From positions 1-63,088 of the forward strand of contig NZ_JAEVLS010000011.1 of assembly GCF_016801985.1 (NCBI RefSeq): DNA of 63,088 nt. The letters are read 5' to 3'. Source of the stretch: Steroidobacter gossypii (GTDB taxonomy: Bacteria > Pseudomonadota > Gammaproteobacteria > Steroidobacterales > Steroidobacteraceae). Shown one piece after another: positions 36,483 to 46,159 of this stretch (positions are counted from its first letter, which is position 1; each line of letters starts with the position of its first letter). The notes below the pieces were generated by a model. The model was not told the origin of the DNA. It did no database searches and was given only the letters and a program-made list of their open reading frames with translations. Both the position numbers and the translations under genes were made by a program.

Positions 36483-38684
36483 GTGAGTCGAATGATGATG
36501 TTTCTGTGCTCTGCTTGGATCCTAACTGCTAGCGGGGAGGTTAGGGCGTCACAGGGCGCAACGATCACCTATCCGGAGATCGTCAGCCGTATTTACAGCT
36601 TGGCGCATCTCGCGGAACCACCGGGGAAAGGTGAGAAAAGCGGCAATTGGACAAGTTACGCTCGAGCGGCGCAGTACGATCCAGCGAGTGGCGCTTACAA
36701 GGACTGGGGAGAGTTCGACGATAGCGCTGGAGTCCTTCGTAAAGAGGGAGACAGCGATGTTGTCGTAGAAGCGAAGGGGCCCGGCGTGATTTGGCGCGTA
36801 TGGTCGGCCTATCCTCGCCAGGGTCATATCAAGTACTTTATCGACGGCGCCGAAACCCCTGTCTTGGACATGCCCTTTGAGGAATATTTCAATAACCTCA
36901 AGGAGCCGTTCAACTACCCGGAACTGACCCACGTAGTTTCTCGGGGATACAACAGCTACATTCCCATACCCTTTCGAAAGTCCATAAAGATCGTGCTGGC
37001 GAAGGGTTGGGGTCTGTTCTATCACTTCAACTACACCATTCTCCCGGATGGGACGTCCGTGCCCAGCTTCAAAGGATATTTCGACGGCGCTGAAAAGGCA
37101 GCTCTTGCACAAGCCAATGAGATTCTCGGTCGGCGAGGGAATCAAGGAACAGCGGCAGAAGCCGGTGAGCTGCTCACACGAGAGATCCGCATCCCTCCTG
37201 GAGGAACTGCGCGCCTGGCCAATCTTCGGGGCCCGAGAGCAATCACCTCGATTCGGGTGACTCCGATCGATTTGGGCGATGCTACAGGCCGTGGCGACAG
37301 TCACTCTGAAGACATTGAGATCCTGCGCCAATTGGTAATGCAAGTCGCGTGGGATAACGAGAGCTCTCCTTCGATCTGGTCGCCGTTGGGAGACTTCTTT
37401 GGGACCGCCCCAGGCATCAATCGTTATCGGTCACTGCCAATGGGGATGACTTCCGATGGCTTCTATTCGCACTGGTATATGCCTTTCTCCAAGAGGGCGA
37501 TACTTGAGCTTAAGAACGATGGACGCACCATGCGTCGCCTGCGTATCTCCGTGACGCATCAGCCGGAGCCACGCGCGGATCGCTTGTTACGCTTTCACGC
37601 AAAGTGGCATCGGGACGACTTCGGAGCGCGGGACGCAATTCGCTATCTCGAAGGGGATCGGTGGCCCGATTGGCCAGTATTGATGGTGGAGGGTGGGCCG
37701 GGCCGGTTCTGCGGCTTCCACCTTCACGTCTGGAACCCGAACCCGGCCGGCAGCAAACGTAAGGCCATTCCAGGAGGCTGGGGAAATTTGAGCCTGGAAA
37801 AGAAAGCTCTGCTGGACTGGTTTGTCAAGCACCGAGTATGGTGGGGAGAAGGGGATGAGAAATTCTTTGTGGACGGAGAGAAGTTTCCCTCGACCTTCGG
37901 AACGGGCTCTGAGGATTACTTCGGGTATGCCTGGGCGGCTTTCCATCCAGAAGTATTCGACAGTGCCTTCCAAAGCCAGCCTCTGAATCGCAACAACTAT
38001 GGCCACGTTTCCAACGTCCGATTCCAGGTGGCAGACAACGTGCCCTTTCACCGTTCCTTCGAGGCGGTCATCGAGAAATACCATCCGAACGCGTGGCCAT
38101 TGCTATATGCCGCCACGGCTTACTGGTACCAGGCAGCGGGAAGCGCCGATGCCTACAGGCCGGTTCCGGTTCAGGAACGACTGAATTACTTCGTGGATGT
38201 CGAACGAGACACCGATATCATCGAGGCCGAGCAGCTAGAAATCGTCAAGAAAGACGATGGAGTCGTCGTGTTCGACGCATGGGCTTCGGTCTTCAGTTCG
38301 GATCATGCCATTGTGTGGAAAGACGTGACCAAAGCACACGCCCGCCTTGTTCTAAAATTTCCTGTAGAGGAAGACGGGAATTTCGACGTGCTAGTGCAGG
38401 TAGGTCGTAGTCCTGACGCTGGCGTTTATCAGATGAGTCTCGATGGGCAAGCAGTTGGAGAGGCTCTCGATTTGGGGGGCGGGATGGATGTAAAGCGAGC
38501 CGAATCACAGAACGATGTGCTGTTCTTTGCTCGCAGCCAATACGCAAGACAACTTCAAGAGGTCAGCTTAGGTCGCCACTACTTGAGAAAAGGGGATCAT
38601 TACCTCGGCGTCGAATCCCTCAAGTACAAAGCGCCTTTGGGTCTCTCATTTCCTTTGGATTATGTTCGGCTGCGGAAAGAGTGA
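36483..38684 (+). CDS. Secreted GH172 (DUF2961) glycoside hydrolase-like protein
   Basis: 733 residues starting at GTG 36483 with a signal peptide (MMMFLCSAWILTASGEVRAS). The DUF2961/GH172 core is recognisable from EFDDSAGVLRKEGDSDVVVE, GPGVIWRVWSAYPRQGHIKY, YFIDGAETPVLDMPFEEYF, FHYHFNYT-type strands and, later, KFPSTFGTGSEDYFGYAWAA, where the GTGSEDYFG motif is strongly conserved. The C-terminal 200 residues form an extra beta-rich domain with DVERDTDIIEAEQLE, perhaps carbohydrate binding. GH172 members act on difructose dianhydrides and on alpha-D-fructo- or arabinofuranosides. The following sugar porter and PfkB kinase fit fructan or difructose-anhydride use. Family call firm; substrate inferred. 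Confidence 0.88.
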   Translation: MSRMMMFLCSAWILTASGEVRASQGATITYPEIVSRIYSLAHLAEPPGKGEKSGNWTSYARAAQYDPASGAYKDWGEFDDSAGVLRKEGDSDVVVEAKGPGVIWRVWSAYPRQGHIKYFIDGAETPVLDMPFEEYFNNLKEPFNYPELTHVVSRGYNSYIPIPFRKSIKIVLAKGWGLFYHFNYTILPDGTSVPSFKGYFDGAEKAALAQANEILGRRGNQGTAAEAGELLTREIRIPPGGTARLANLRGPRAITSIRVTPIDLGDATGRGDSHSEDIEILRQLVMQVAWDNESSPSIWSPLGDFFGTAPGINRYRSLPMGMTSDGFYSHWYMPFSKRAILELKNDGRTMRRLRISVTHQPEPRADRLLRFHAKWHRDDFGARDAIRYLEGDRWPDWPVLMVEGGPGRFCGFHLHVWNPNPAGSKRKAIPGGWGNLSLEKKALLDWFVKHRVWWGEGDEKFFVDGEKFPSTFGTGSEDYFGYAWAAFHPEVFDSAFQSQPLNRNNYGHVSNVRFQVADNVPFHRSFEAVIEKYHPNAWPLLYAATAYWYQAAGSADAYRPVPVQERLNYFVDVERDTDIIEAEQLEIVKKDDGVVVFDAWASVFSSDHAIVWKDVTKAHARLVLKFPVEEDGNFDVLVQVGRSPDAGVYQMSLDGQAVGEALDLGGGMDVKRAESQNDVLFFARSQYARQLQEVSLGRHYLRKGDHYLGVESLKYKAPLGLSFPLDYVRLRKE

Positions 38685-39006
38685 CAGCCTATGAGCTTGG
38701 TGCAGCATCACCGTTCCAGGCACCACCGGCATCGGTGCAGCGATGGCGGCCACAGCAGTGTTCGCCAGCGATGCGCCGGCTGGCACGATTCTGCTTTGCA
38801 GTGGGTTTCTACTCAGCAAAGACTTGCTTTGCCCTCACGACGAGCATTGTCCATCGCTAGCCCGGGCGTCATGCAAGCCAAGCGCTGGGATTGAGTGACA
38901 ACAGATCGATGCGCTCGCACATTATCTTGCTCTGCCGAGCTAGACGTTACATGCTGGACTTGAGGTCGAAAAACAAATCGTGAATGACGCTCAAAGAGAC
39001 GGACAC
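38685..39006. other. Spacer between GH172 gene and sugar porter
   Basis: About 300 bases with no recognised gene. It may contain a separate promoter for the porter-kinase pair. Confidence 0.4.
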
Positions 39007-40329
39007 ATGAGCCGCCAAATCTTCTTTTGGTCGGTGACATCTGCGCTCGCGGGATTTATCTTCGGGTTCGATACTGTCGTCATCTCCGGCGCGGAGCAGA
39101 AGATCCAGGCGCTATGGGGATTAAGCGCGGGCACACATGGTATTGCGACAGCTTCGGCGCTTTACGGAACGGTCGTGGGCGCGCTGCTGGGCGGATGGCC
39201 CACCGACCGCTTTGGGCGTCGGCGTACTTTGCTCGGCATTGGCATCCTCTACATCGTATCGGCAGTGTGGTCGGCTCTGGCCACCGACGTGTATTCGTTC
39301 ATCATTGCCCGACTGATCGGTGGCTTGGGCATCGGAATCTCAACGGTTGCTGCGCCGCTCTATATATCGGAAATCGCACCTCCCCGGTATCGTGGACGCT
39401 TGGCGGGAATGTTCCAGTTCAACATTGTCTTCGGCATCGTCATCGCATATCTGTCGAACGCCTTGTTGGCGGGTGCTGGTCAGAGCGCCTGGCGCTGGAT
39501 GCTCGGTGTCGCTGCGCTTCCGTCGATCCTGTATACGCTTTGTTGCTTGGTGATTCCGGAGAGTCCTCGTTGGCTCCTGGGAGTCGGGGACCACAAAGCC
39601 GGTGTCGCCGTGTTGAAGTTGATCGAGCCGAATGCGTCGGATGAGAAAATTGCGGCCCAAGCGGAGGCTATATTGGCCGGATCCGCGGAGAAGGCTTCAG
39701 CGGAAAGATTCTGGAGTTCATCGCTACGCGTACCCATCCTACTAGCTTTCTTCGTGGCATTTTTCAACCAGCTTTCCGGGATTAATGCGATCCTCTATTT
39801 TGCTCCGCGCATCTTCGAAATGACCGGATTGGGTACACAGGCGGCATTACTGCAGTCCGTCGGGATCGGTATCACTAATCTGATCTTTACACTCGTCGGA
39901 TTGTGGCTCATCGATCGCCTGGGCCGGCGCACACTTCTATATCTTGGCTCGTATGGGTATATCATTTCTCTTGGGCTTGTGGCATGGGCGTTCTTCACGG
40001 CCATCTACAGTATCGTGCCCATCTGCATTTTCGCTTTCATCGCTGCGCACGCGATTGGACAGGGCACCGTGATCTGGGTTCTGATCTCGGAAATATTTCC
40101 GAACAAGCACCGCGCGGTGGGGCAGGCGCTTGGTAGCTTCACGCACTGGATTTTTGCGGCGTTGCTAACTTCGTTCTTCCCGAAAGTTGTCACTACCTTT
40201 GCTCCGGGCTACGTCTTCCTGTTTTTCTGCTTCATGATGGTCTTGCAACTGATCTGGGTTAGGGCCATGGTGATCGAAACAAAAGGTGTGCCGCTCGAAC
40301 AGCTGCATGAGCGGCTCGGAGTGGCATAG
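39007..40329 (+). CDS. MFS sugar porter
   Basis: About 440 residues and 12 transmembrane helices of the sugar-porter (SP) family. Signatures are FGFDTVVISGAE in helix 1, DRFGRRRTL in loop 2-3, IPESPRWLLGVGD after helix 6, FNQLSGINAILYFAPRIFEM in helix 7, DRLGRRTLL in loop 8-9 and ETKGVPLEQL at the end. It is a likely proton symporter for a monosaccharide, here probably fructose given its neighbours. GTG 38980 is an in-frame alternative start, adding nine residues. The stop is followed one base later by the kinase start, so the two are co-transcribed. Confidence 0.92.
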   Translation: MSRQIFFWSVTSALAGFIFGFDTVVISGAEQKIQALWGLSAGTHGIATASALYGTVVGALLGGWPTDRFGRRRTLLGIGILYIVSAVWSALATDVYSFIIARLIGGLGIGISTVAAPLYISEIAPPRYRGRLAGMFQFNIVFGIVIAYLSNALLAGAGQSAWRWMLGVAALPSILYTLCCLVIPESPRWLLGVGDHKAGVAVLKLIEPNASDEKIAAQAEAILAGSAEKASAERFWSSSLRVPILLAFFVAFFNQLSGINAILYFAPRIFEMTGLGTQAALLQSVGIGITNLIFTLVGLWLIDRLGRRTLLYLGSYGYIISLGLVAWAFFTAIYSIVPICIFAFIAAHAIGQGTVIWVLISEIFPNKHRAVGQALGSFTHWIFAALLTSFFPKVVTTFAPGYVFLFFCFMMVLQLIWVRAMVIETKGVPLEQLHERLGVA

Positions 40330-40330
40330 G

Positions 40331-41239
40331 ATGACCTTCACCGTGGTTGGCTTGGGGGAGGTTTTATGGGATCTCCTACCCACGGGGCCGCAGTTGGGCG
40401 GTGCCCCGACGAACTTCACCTATCAGGCCGCGGCGCTGGGGGCTCAAGCGATGATGGTGACTCGAGTCGGTGACGATGATCTTGGCAGGGAAGTAATGAG
40501 GCGCTTTCTGGAGAATAATCTCTCGGGCGACACGGTCCAGGTCGATCGCACTCGACCGACCGGCACGGTGGCTGTGACATTGGATGAGGAAGGTGTCCCG
40601 CATTACACATTCGCCGAGGATGCAGCTTGGGAAAGACTCGTGGCGACCGATGTTGCAATGCAGGCCGTCCGCGGGGCGCATGCTGTCTGCTTTGGGACGT
40701 TGGCGCAGCGAAGTGAGACCTCGCGCGGCGCCATTCAGCAGTTGGTCGCTGCGGCGCCGGCTCATGCACTCAAGATATTCGACGTCAATCTGCGTCTCCC
40801 ATTCTATTCCCGCGAAGTGATCGACCAGTCGTTGCGCCTCTCGAACATTCTGAAGATGAACGACGAAGAGCTCGCGGTAATGACCTCGATGTATTCGCTT
40901 CACGGCGACGTCCGAGAGCGGATCGAACAGTTGGCGTGCGCCTTCGGCTTTAAGGTCGTTGTCGTGACCTGCGGCGCCTCGGGGAGTTTGATCCATCAAG
41001 AGGGAAGTTGGTCAGTGCTTCACTCGCAGGCGACACCGGTGGTCGATACAGTGGGAGCTGGGGATGCCTTTGCAGCCGCCCTGGCCATGGGACTCTTGGC
41101 TGGGATGAGCTTCCGCGAAGTTCACGTGGTTGCCGCCGAGCTCGCACGCTACGTCTGCTGTCAATATGGTGCGACGCCGTCACTGCCAAAGGGATTCCGA
41201 GATAGATTGGATAGGTCGAGTCCACACGGCATAGCCTGA
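40331..41239 (+). CDS. PfkB-family carbohydrate kinase, probable fructokinase
   Basis: 302 residues of the ribokinase/PfkB family. Near the N terminus GEVLWDLLPTGPQLGGAPTN is the typical fructokinase start (GE-x-L-x-D plus the GGAPxN sugar site). Near the C terminus DTVGAGDAFAAALAMGLL is PfkB signature 2 with the catalytic Asp. It phosphorylates a sugar with ATP in the cytoplasm. The porter immediately upstream and the secreted GH172 protein suggest the sequence: extracellular or periplasmic cleavage, uptake, phosphorylation to fructose 6-phosphate. Confidence 0.9.
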   Translation: MTFTVVGLGEVLWDLLPTGPQLGGAPTNFTYQAAALGAQAMMVTRVGDDDLGREVMRRFLENNLSGDTVQVDRTRPTGTVAVTLDEEGVPHYTFAEDAAWERLVATDVAMQAVRGAHAVCFGTLAQRSETSRGAIQQLVAAAPAHALKIFDVNLRLPFYSREVIDQSLRLSNILKMNDEELAVMTSMYSLHGDVRERIEQLACAFGFKVVVVTCGASGSLIHQEGSWSVLHSQATPVVDTVGAGDAFAAALAMGLLAGMSFREVHVVAAELARYVCCQYGATPSLPKGFRDRLDRSSPHGIA

Positions 41240-41366
41240 ACATCGCCCGAGAGTCGCTTGAAGTAATGGCATCGGGGCAGGCTCGATATGAATGGTCTTT
41301 CGTAGCGGATCTGCTCACATTGATCCGTGAGATCAGCCATCATCCCCGACGCGGATCGATGCATGC

Positions 41367-42150
41367 ATCACACCCTCTACGCCCGCCCAAGCTCGCGCAG
41401 GAGGAAGTTGCCGAGCCCACGATGCTCTCTCCTGCTACGATGCCGATCTGGTCTCGCAGCTGACGCAGACAAGCAATCGTCTGCGCGGATGGCTCACGCA
41501 GACGCATCCCGCCTTGGAATGCGTCATCGGCGCGGTTAGATCATCCAGCAGTACTGGGCCTGCTCGAGCGTTACCCATGGTCGAGCGCTTGTCGGCAGTC
41601 AAGAGAAGGATCTCGTTCATCGTCTGCTTAAGCCGGCGCCACCGATGGGCAAGAGGTTGGCTGCGGAGATCGTCCGAGCACTTAGCGAATAAACGGCGGT
41701 TGTGCATAGAACCAAAGCCGCGGCGATGGTCGTTCCGTTCCTCGCAGGAACGCAAACGCGTTGGGCAACTTCTCAAAGCTCACCCTCTCTTCGCGGTCCA
41801 GACCGGCATGCCGGGAGTCGCGATCTGGACCGCGGATCGACTCCTCGCTGACGTGACTTGCCGACGTCACATCCACGGCACATCTGGCCGCTTACGCTGT
41901 CCTGGCGCCCGTGACCCGCCGCTCAGCTCCCTCATCGGAGGCCAGCATCCTTCCGGGGGGCAATAAAGTCCTCAAACGAAGCCCTCCTATCCGTCTTCGC
42001 CTCGATACGCGAGCCGATCTCGAGCGCATACTACGATCGCAGGAACTAACAGGAAACGCGACACTGTCGCTTATTGCCGTGGCACGGCGTCAATGCGACG
42101 TGCTGCTTCGCTATGCTCCGAGACAGCACCTTCTACTGCTTACCCGTAGC
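41367..42150 (+). pseudogene. IS110-family transposase remnant, middle and C-terminal part
   Basis: Pieces in changing frames can be ordered: KLAQEEVAEPTML, YDADLVSQLTQTSNRLRGWL, TQTHPALECVIG, DHPAVLGLLERYPW, LLKPAPPMGKRLAAEIVRAL, ERKRVGQLLKAHPLF, QTGMPGVAIWTADRLLADVT, APVTRRSAPSSE, GGNKVLKR, SLIAVARRQCDVL and AMLRDSTFY. This is the order in IS110 transposases, including the C-terminal transposase_20 domain. At least four frameshifts make it inactive. The N terminus is missing. The subfamily differs from the remnant at 35350-35745, so the two are not halves of one element. Confidence 0.78.
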
Positions 42151-42593
42151 CACTACGGAGCTGACAACGACATGGAGGATGCCCCGACGCCACTCAGGCC
42201 GCTGAGTGGCGCGGGGGAGCAACCAACTCGTGTTATCACCTTAGGCGCTTCACGTGTGCCAGTGCTCGAGCACCGTTCACGTTGGCTGGCGCCAAGTGTG
42301 CAGTCGCTTCACAGGAAGTGCAAGTTGCTGCGCGAGGCTTCGGGCGATACGTCGCCCTATGTTCCTGAGGGTGGCTTCACACCGTGAGAAAATAAAATGT
42401 TGAGAGCCAGTTGACACGCGTCCGCTCCAGTATAGCTAAGCTGTGAGAGTGTCGCGCCCACTCAATGCTGGTTCGTGCCAAATCTCAGTGTCAGATCGAA
42501 AGGTCCGCACGACTAAGGATCTGAAAGCCCTCAAGAAGATTGTGATGGATAAATATCAACCACATCAGGACAGTGATGTGGTTCTATGAGCTT
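42151..42593. other. Intergenic before the HAD-nucleotidyltransferase operon
   Basis: No gene recognised. It probably carries the promoter of the following three-gene operon. No clear hairpin was noted. Confidence 0.4.
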
Positions 42594-42995
42594 ATGGTCA
42601 CTCAGGAAAAGGTCATCGTGATCGATGTCGATGGAACGTTGGCCGGGCGACGTGGGCCGGGGCAATCTTACGCGGAGGTAAGCGCCGTCCCCAGCGTCGT
42701 GCAGAAGATTCGTGAGATGAAAGAGAAGGGCTATTGGATCATCTTGTATACAAGCAGGAATATGCGAACGTACGATGGAAACATCGGCAGGATAATGCGT
42801 CACACGGCGCCTGTTCTCGTTGAGTGGCTCGCTCGCCACGAGATTCCGTACGATGAGCTCCATTTTGGAAAGCCTTGGTGCGGTCACAACGGTTTCTACG
42901 TGGACGATCGAGCGGTACGGCCACGGGAATTTACGGTGTTGGATCTTGCTCAGATCGAGTCTTTGATTCGAAAGGATCGATTGTGCGATGGATAG
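42594..42995 (+). CDS. HAD-superfamily phosphatase (capsule-locus type)
   Basis: A small HAD protein of 133 residues. Motif I is VIDVDGTLAG, motif II lies in ILYTSRNM, and the C-terminal GFYVDDRAVRP holds the metal-binding DD. Small, cap-less HAD proteins of this type are common in polysaccharide loci beside nucleotidyltransferases. ATG 42594 is used; an in-frame ATG at 42573 adds seven residues. It overlaps the next gene by eight bases, so it probably dephosphorylates or controls a phosphorylated intermediate in the same pathway. Confidence 0.78.
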   Translation: MVTQEKVIVIDVDGTLAGRRGPGQSYAEVSAVPSVVQKIREMKEKGYWIILYTSRNMRTYDGNIGRIMRHTAPVLVEWLARHEIPYDELHFGKPWCGHNGFYVDDRAVRPREFTVLDLAQIESLIRKDRLCDG

Positions 42996-44628
42996 CCTCG
43001 TCGTGCTCGTGCCGAATTGGGCTGGTCTCTCGCCAGACATGCAGGCCGAGACGGGAGCAAAGTATGCTTCGTTTATTCAGCTCGGCGGCGCGCCCCTGTA
43101 CAAGCGCATCATCTCTCAGTACAGAAGCGACGATCACAGCGTTCGGATGGTTTTCTTGCTCTCTCCCGATGCTCCTGAGCTTGATATTGACCCGGCCGAG
43201 CGTTTGAGCATCGAGGCCGTTCGACTCAACGAGAGTGGAAGCATTGGGGAGACTGTCCTCGCGGGAATCACAAGGATTACACCGGGTGACGTGGTCGTCG
43301 TACACATGGCCGATACACTGCTCGACGTAGAAGAAATGCCTCTCGGCGATGCCGTGTATGTTCAATCCAGAAGCGACCTTTACCGTTGGACAAGTGTAAC
43401 AGTCGACGCTGCGGGCACCGTGAAAATCACCAACGATCGCCAGGAGGTCGAACCCTGTGGCCCCAGGCTCGTCTGTGTCGGCCTCTTTTCGTTCAGAGAT
43501 GGCAAGCGTTTGGCGACTGAATTGCTCAGAGCAGTGGAGCTGAGTAGCCCTAAGCGGGAGCCATTCTTCGTGGCGCTCGAGAGTTACTCAGCTATCCGTC
43601 CGATGGGCTTGCGCGCGGCGAAACGATGGTTGGATTGTGGTCACGTGGATGGCTATTACGAGTCACGGCTGAGCTATCAGAATGTACGACACTTCAACTC
43701 ACTGAGCTATGACGCCCTCCGAGGACGCGTGACAAAGAAATCGCGGAACACAGATGATTTCCGCAAGCAGGTGCGCTGGTTTAAGCAAGTTCCTGATGAG
43801 GTTGCGCCTTTCCTTCCTCGGGTGTTTGATAGCAGCGACGGCGACGATCCGTTCATTACGATGGAGCTGTTGTCGATCCCGACATTGAGCGATCTGTTCG
43901 TCAATCAACGGCTGAATCTGGGGGCGTGGAATGATGTTGTTCGCTCAGTGTCCTGCATTCAGTCCTACTTTGCCGGAAAAGCAGTAAGAAGCTCGCTAGC
44001 ACCACAGCTCGCACAGGCGGTCTATTTTGACAAGACGCAGTCACGTCTGGCGGAATTTACAGCGCAACTTCCAGCTACGAAGCACTACTTCGTATATCGC
44101 GGCGCTGAAAGGTGGTCGATCGATCGTGTCCAGCGAACTTTGGCTAGCTTCGTCGAGCGTTCAGGGCTGCTGAACATAAAGGAGCTCACACCGATCCACG
44201 GAGACTTCTGTTTCAGCAACTTGCTATATGACCCCAAAGTTAGGCTGATAAAGATGATTGACCCACGAGGAGAGTTTGGCGTGCCCGGTGTGTTCGGGGA
44301 TCGCCGATACGATCTCGCGAAGTTGGCTCATTCTTATGCCGGCGGGTACGATTTCGTTGTCTCCGATGTGTTCTCGGTTGAGGTAAACTCTCAAGGCGCG
44401 TTGCATGTTGGACTGAGGTCGTGCGACTACCACACCAGAGTGCGCTCCATCTTTGATGCGGTTCTGCTTCCCGAAGCCGAGCTACGGGGCCAAGTATATG
44501 CGCTGCAGGCCTTGTTGTTTCTAAGCATGCTGCCCTTGCATGTAGATATGCCGAAACGACAGCTTGCGATACTCACCATTGGTCTGCAGCTATACGCTAA
44601 GAGTTGGGACGGGGGAACTGACGGATGA
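42988..44628 (+). CDS. Nucleotidyltransferase-like domain fused to an APH/choline-kinase-type kinase
   Basis: 546 residues. The first 220 look like a sugar-nucleotidyltransferase-type alpha/beta domain (SLVVLVPNWAG, GDVVVVHMADTLLDVEEMPL), but the usual GxGxR signature is not evident, so it may be degenerate. Residues about 235-546 form an aminoglycoside phosphotransferase/choline kinase fold, with the catalytic Brenner motif IHGDFCFSNLLYD and the metal site MIDPRGEFG. The stop overlaps the next nucleotidyltransferase by four bases. Kinase plus nucleotidyltransferase is the logic of LicA/LicC-like activation of a small alcohol to its CDP form. The substrate is unknown. Confidence 0.7.
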   Translation: MDSLVVLVPNWAGLSPDMQAETGAKYASFIQLGGAPLYKRIISQYRSDDHSVRMVFLLSPDAPELDIDPAERLSIEAVRLNESGSIGETVLAGITRITPGDVVVVHMADTLLDVEEMPLGDAVYVQSRSDLYRWTSVTVDAAGTVKITNDRQEVEPCGPRLVCVGLFSFRDGKRLATELLRAVELSSPKREPFFVALESYSAIRPMGLRAAKRWLDCGHVDGYYESRLSYQNVRHFNSLSYDALRGRVTKKSRNTDDFRKQVRWFKQVPDEVAPFLPRVFDSSDGDDPFITMELLSIPTLSDLFVNQRLNLGAWNDVVRSVSCIQSYFAGKAVRSSLAPQLAQAVYFDKTQSRLAEFTAQLPATKHYFVYRGAERWSIDRVQRTLASFVERSGLLNIKELTPIHGDFCFSNLLYDPKVRLIKMIDPRGEFGVPGVFGDRRYDLAKLAHSYAGGYDFVVSDVFSVEVNSQGALHVGLRSCDYHTRVRSIFDAVLLPEAELRGQVYALQALLFLSMLPLHVDMPKRQLAILTIGLQLYAKSWDGGTDG

Positions 44629-45374
44629 CGGTTTTGATTACGATGGCCGGCGTGGGCTCTCGTTTCAAGCAGCGAGGATACCTCCCGCCGAAATTTCGCA
44701 TCATGGCCCGGGGGCGCTCCCTGATGGATTGGTCACTATCGTCATTGGAAGCCTTCTTCAACGATCGATTTATCTTTGCATATCTAGATGAGGAGGATGA
44801 AGGTTGGATCCGCGCGACGGCGGAAGCCTTAGGCATTGCCGAAATCGTTGTGGCGAAGCGCTCTGGCGTGAGTCGCGGACAAGCTGAGACGGCGTTCGAC
44901 GCTTTGGTGCATGCCGATCCGCAGGAGCCATTGTGGATCTACAACATTGATACTTGCGTAAGGCCAAACGCAATGCGTCCGAAAGATCTTGGAACGGCTT
45001 ACGGCTGCCTCCCAGTGTTTCAATGCAGCGAGCCGAGCATGAGCTTCGTTCGCTATGGTGCCGGCTTGGATGTGATCGAGGTGGCGGAGAAGCAGCCGAT
45101 ATCAAGTTGGGCAACGGTCGGGCTGTATGGATTCATTTCCGCCGAAAGCTTCTCGCAGCACTACGAAGAAGCCTATGAACGGCGGCGCATACAACTCTCG
45201 CACGGTGAGCGCTACGTTGCTCCTCTATACGAGGTCATGCTCGTCCAGGGCAAGCGTGTCGTCGCCCCGCGCCTGGACATCAGTGATGTACATACCCTCG
45301 GTACGCCCGCTCAGGTTCTTGCTTTTGATCCAGAGGCGCAGCCGCCATTTGGTAGCCCTGCATCGTTGCGATGA
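44625..45374 (+). CDS. Nucleotidyltransferase (LicC/sugar-nucleotide type)
   Basis: 249 residues, starting MTVLITMAGVGSRFKQRGYL with PPKFR: a variant of the nucleotidyltransferase signature GxGxRxxxxxxPK. Also seen are DWSLSSLEAFF, the metal/nucleotide region WIYNIDTCVRP and the ending DISDVHTLGTPAQVLAF, typical of small NTP transferases in capsule loci. It probably joins a nucleotide to a phosphorylated small molecule or sugar made by the preceding HAD and kinase genes. It closes the operon. Confidence 0.75.
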   Translation: MTVLITMAGVGSRFKQRGYLPPKFRIMARGRSLMDWSLSSLEAFFNDRFIFAYLDEEDEGWIRATAEALGIAEIVVAKRSGVSRGQAETAFDALVHADPQEPLWIYNIDTCVRPNAMRPKDLGTAYGCLPVFQCSEPSMSFVRYGAGLDVIEVAEKQPISSWATVGLYGFISAESFSQHYEEAYERRRIQLSHGERYVAPLYEVMLVQGKRVVAPRLDISDVHTLGTPAQVLAFDPEAQPPFGSPASLR

Positions 45375-46099
45375 CCGCGTCGCGCTAACCCTCGTCCTTT
45401 GCAACTGAGCAAGCGCGGCCGAGGCGCTAGTCCTGTGCGCTATTCGCAGCTGGTGTTCGTCCGAGCGACGCGTGCTGCGCGCATGGGTCATGCGTGCTTT
45501 CGCTGGTGAGATTCGCGACGGCTAGCTTGTGATGTGCGTCTGGGTCCAAGGCTGCTAGCGGGGGGAAGTGGGGCCCATTTCATTGCAGGCATTGCCATTT
45601 TGGCCTGGCTTCATAAGCTGACAAAATGGAGCTTCTCGAACCTTACGTGTCGACCTCCATGACTTCTGGATCACTGGACGCCCCGGCCCTGTACCGCGCC
45701 AGTGAGGGCAAGCCGGTGCTGAAGCGTGCTGCCAGATGAGTTAAGGGGTTCGTCTCACGCGGCAAGGGGCCGGCACACGTCTTACTGACTGCTACAGCGG
45801 GGGGTGAGCGCCAACTGTCGCTACTTGCAGGATCGCTTTCGGTAAATCGGTCGGCTGATATGATCCGTCGCCGAAGTATTCCATTGCTCGAGCTGTCGAA
45901 TCCTGCCGTGTTCTAGGCGAGATCCGCCGGGCTGATTCAAATCTCCAGCACCACAGCCCCCTATCACACCACCCCTCCTAAGAAATAACGTCTTCTCAGC
46001 GCTGCAGTTCGTCTTCGCGCATTCAGTCGATTCTTCATGTGACAATCCACTGTAGCGGCTCACTGAAAACCTCCTCGAGTGTCTCCCTGCGCAGAGTGA
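45375..46099. other. Gene-poor stretch before the IS407-type element
   Basis: About 725 bases without a recognised gene. It ends with GTGA, the left copy of the target duplication of the adjacent insertion sequence. Confidence 0.4.
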
Positions 46100-46159
46100 T
46101 GACCTGCTGGCTGAACTTCGGACCAGCTGATGCTTTGTGGGATGATGGCTCCTCGGGAT

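Noticed and set aside
35350-42150. The two IS110 remnants as halves of one element split by the GH172 locus
   Set aside because: The conserved motifs belong to different IS110 subfamilies, so they do not join into one transposase.
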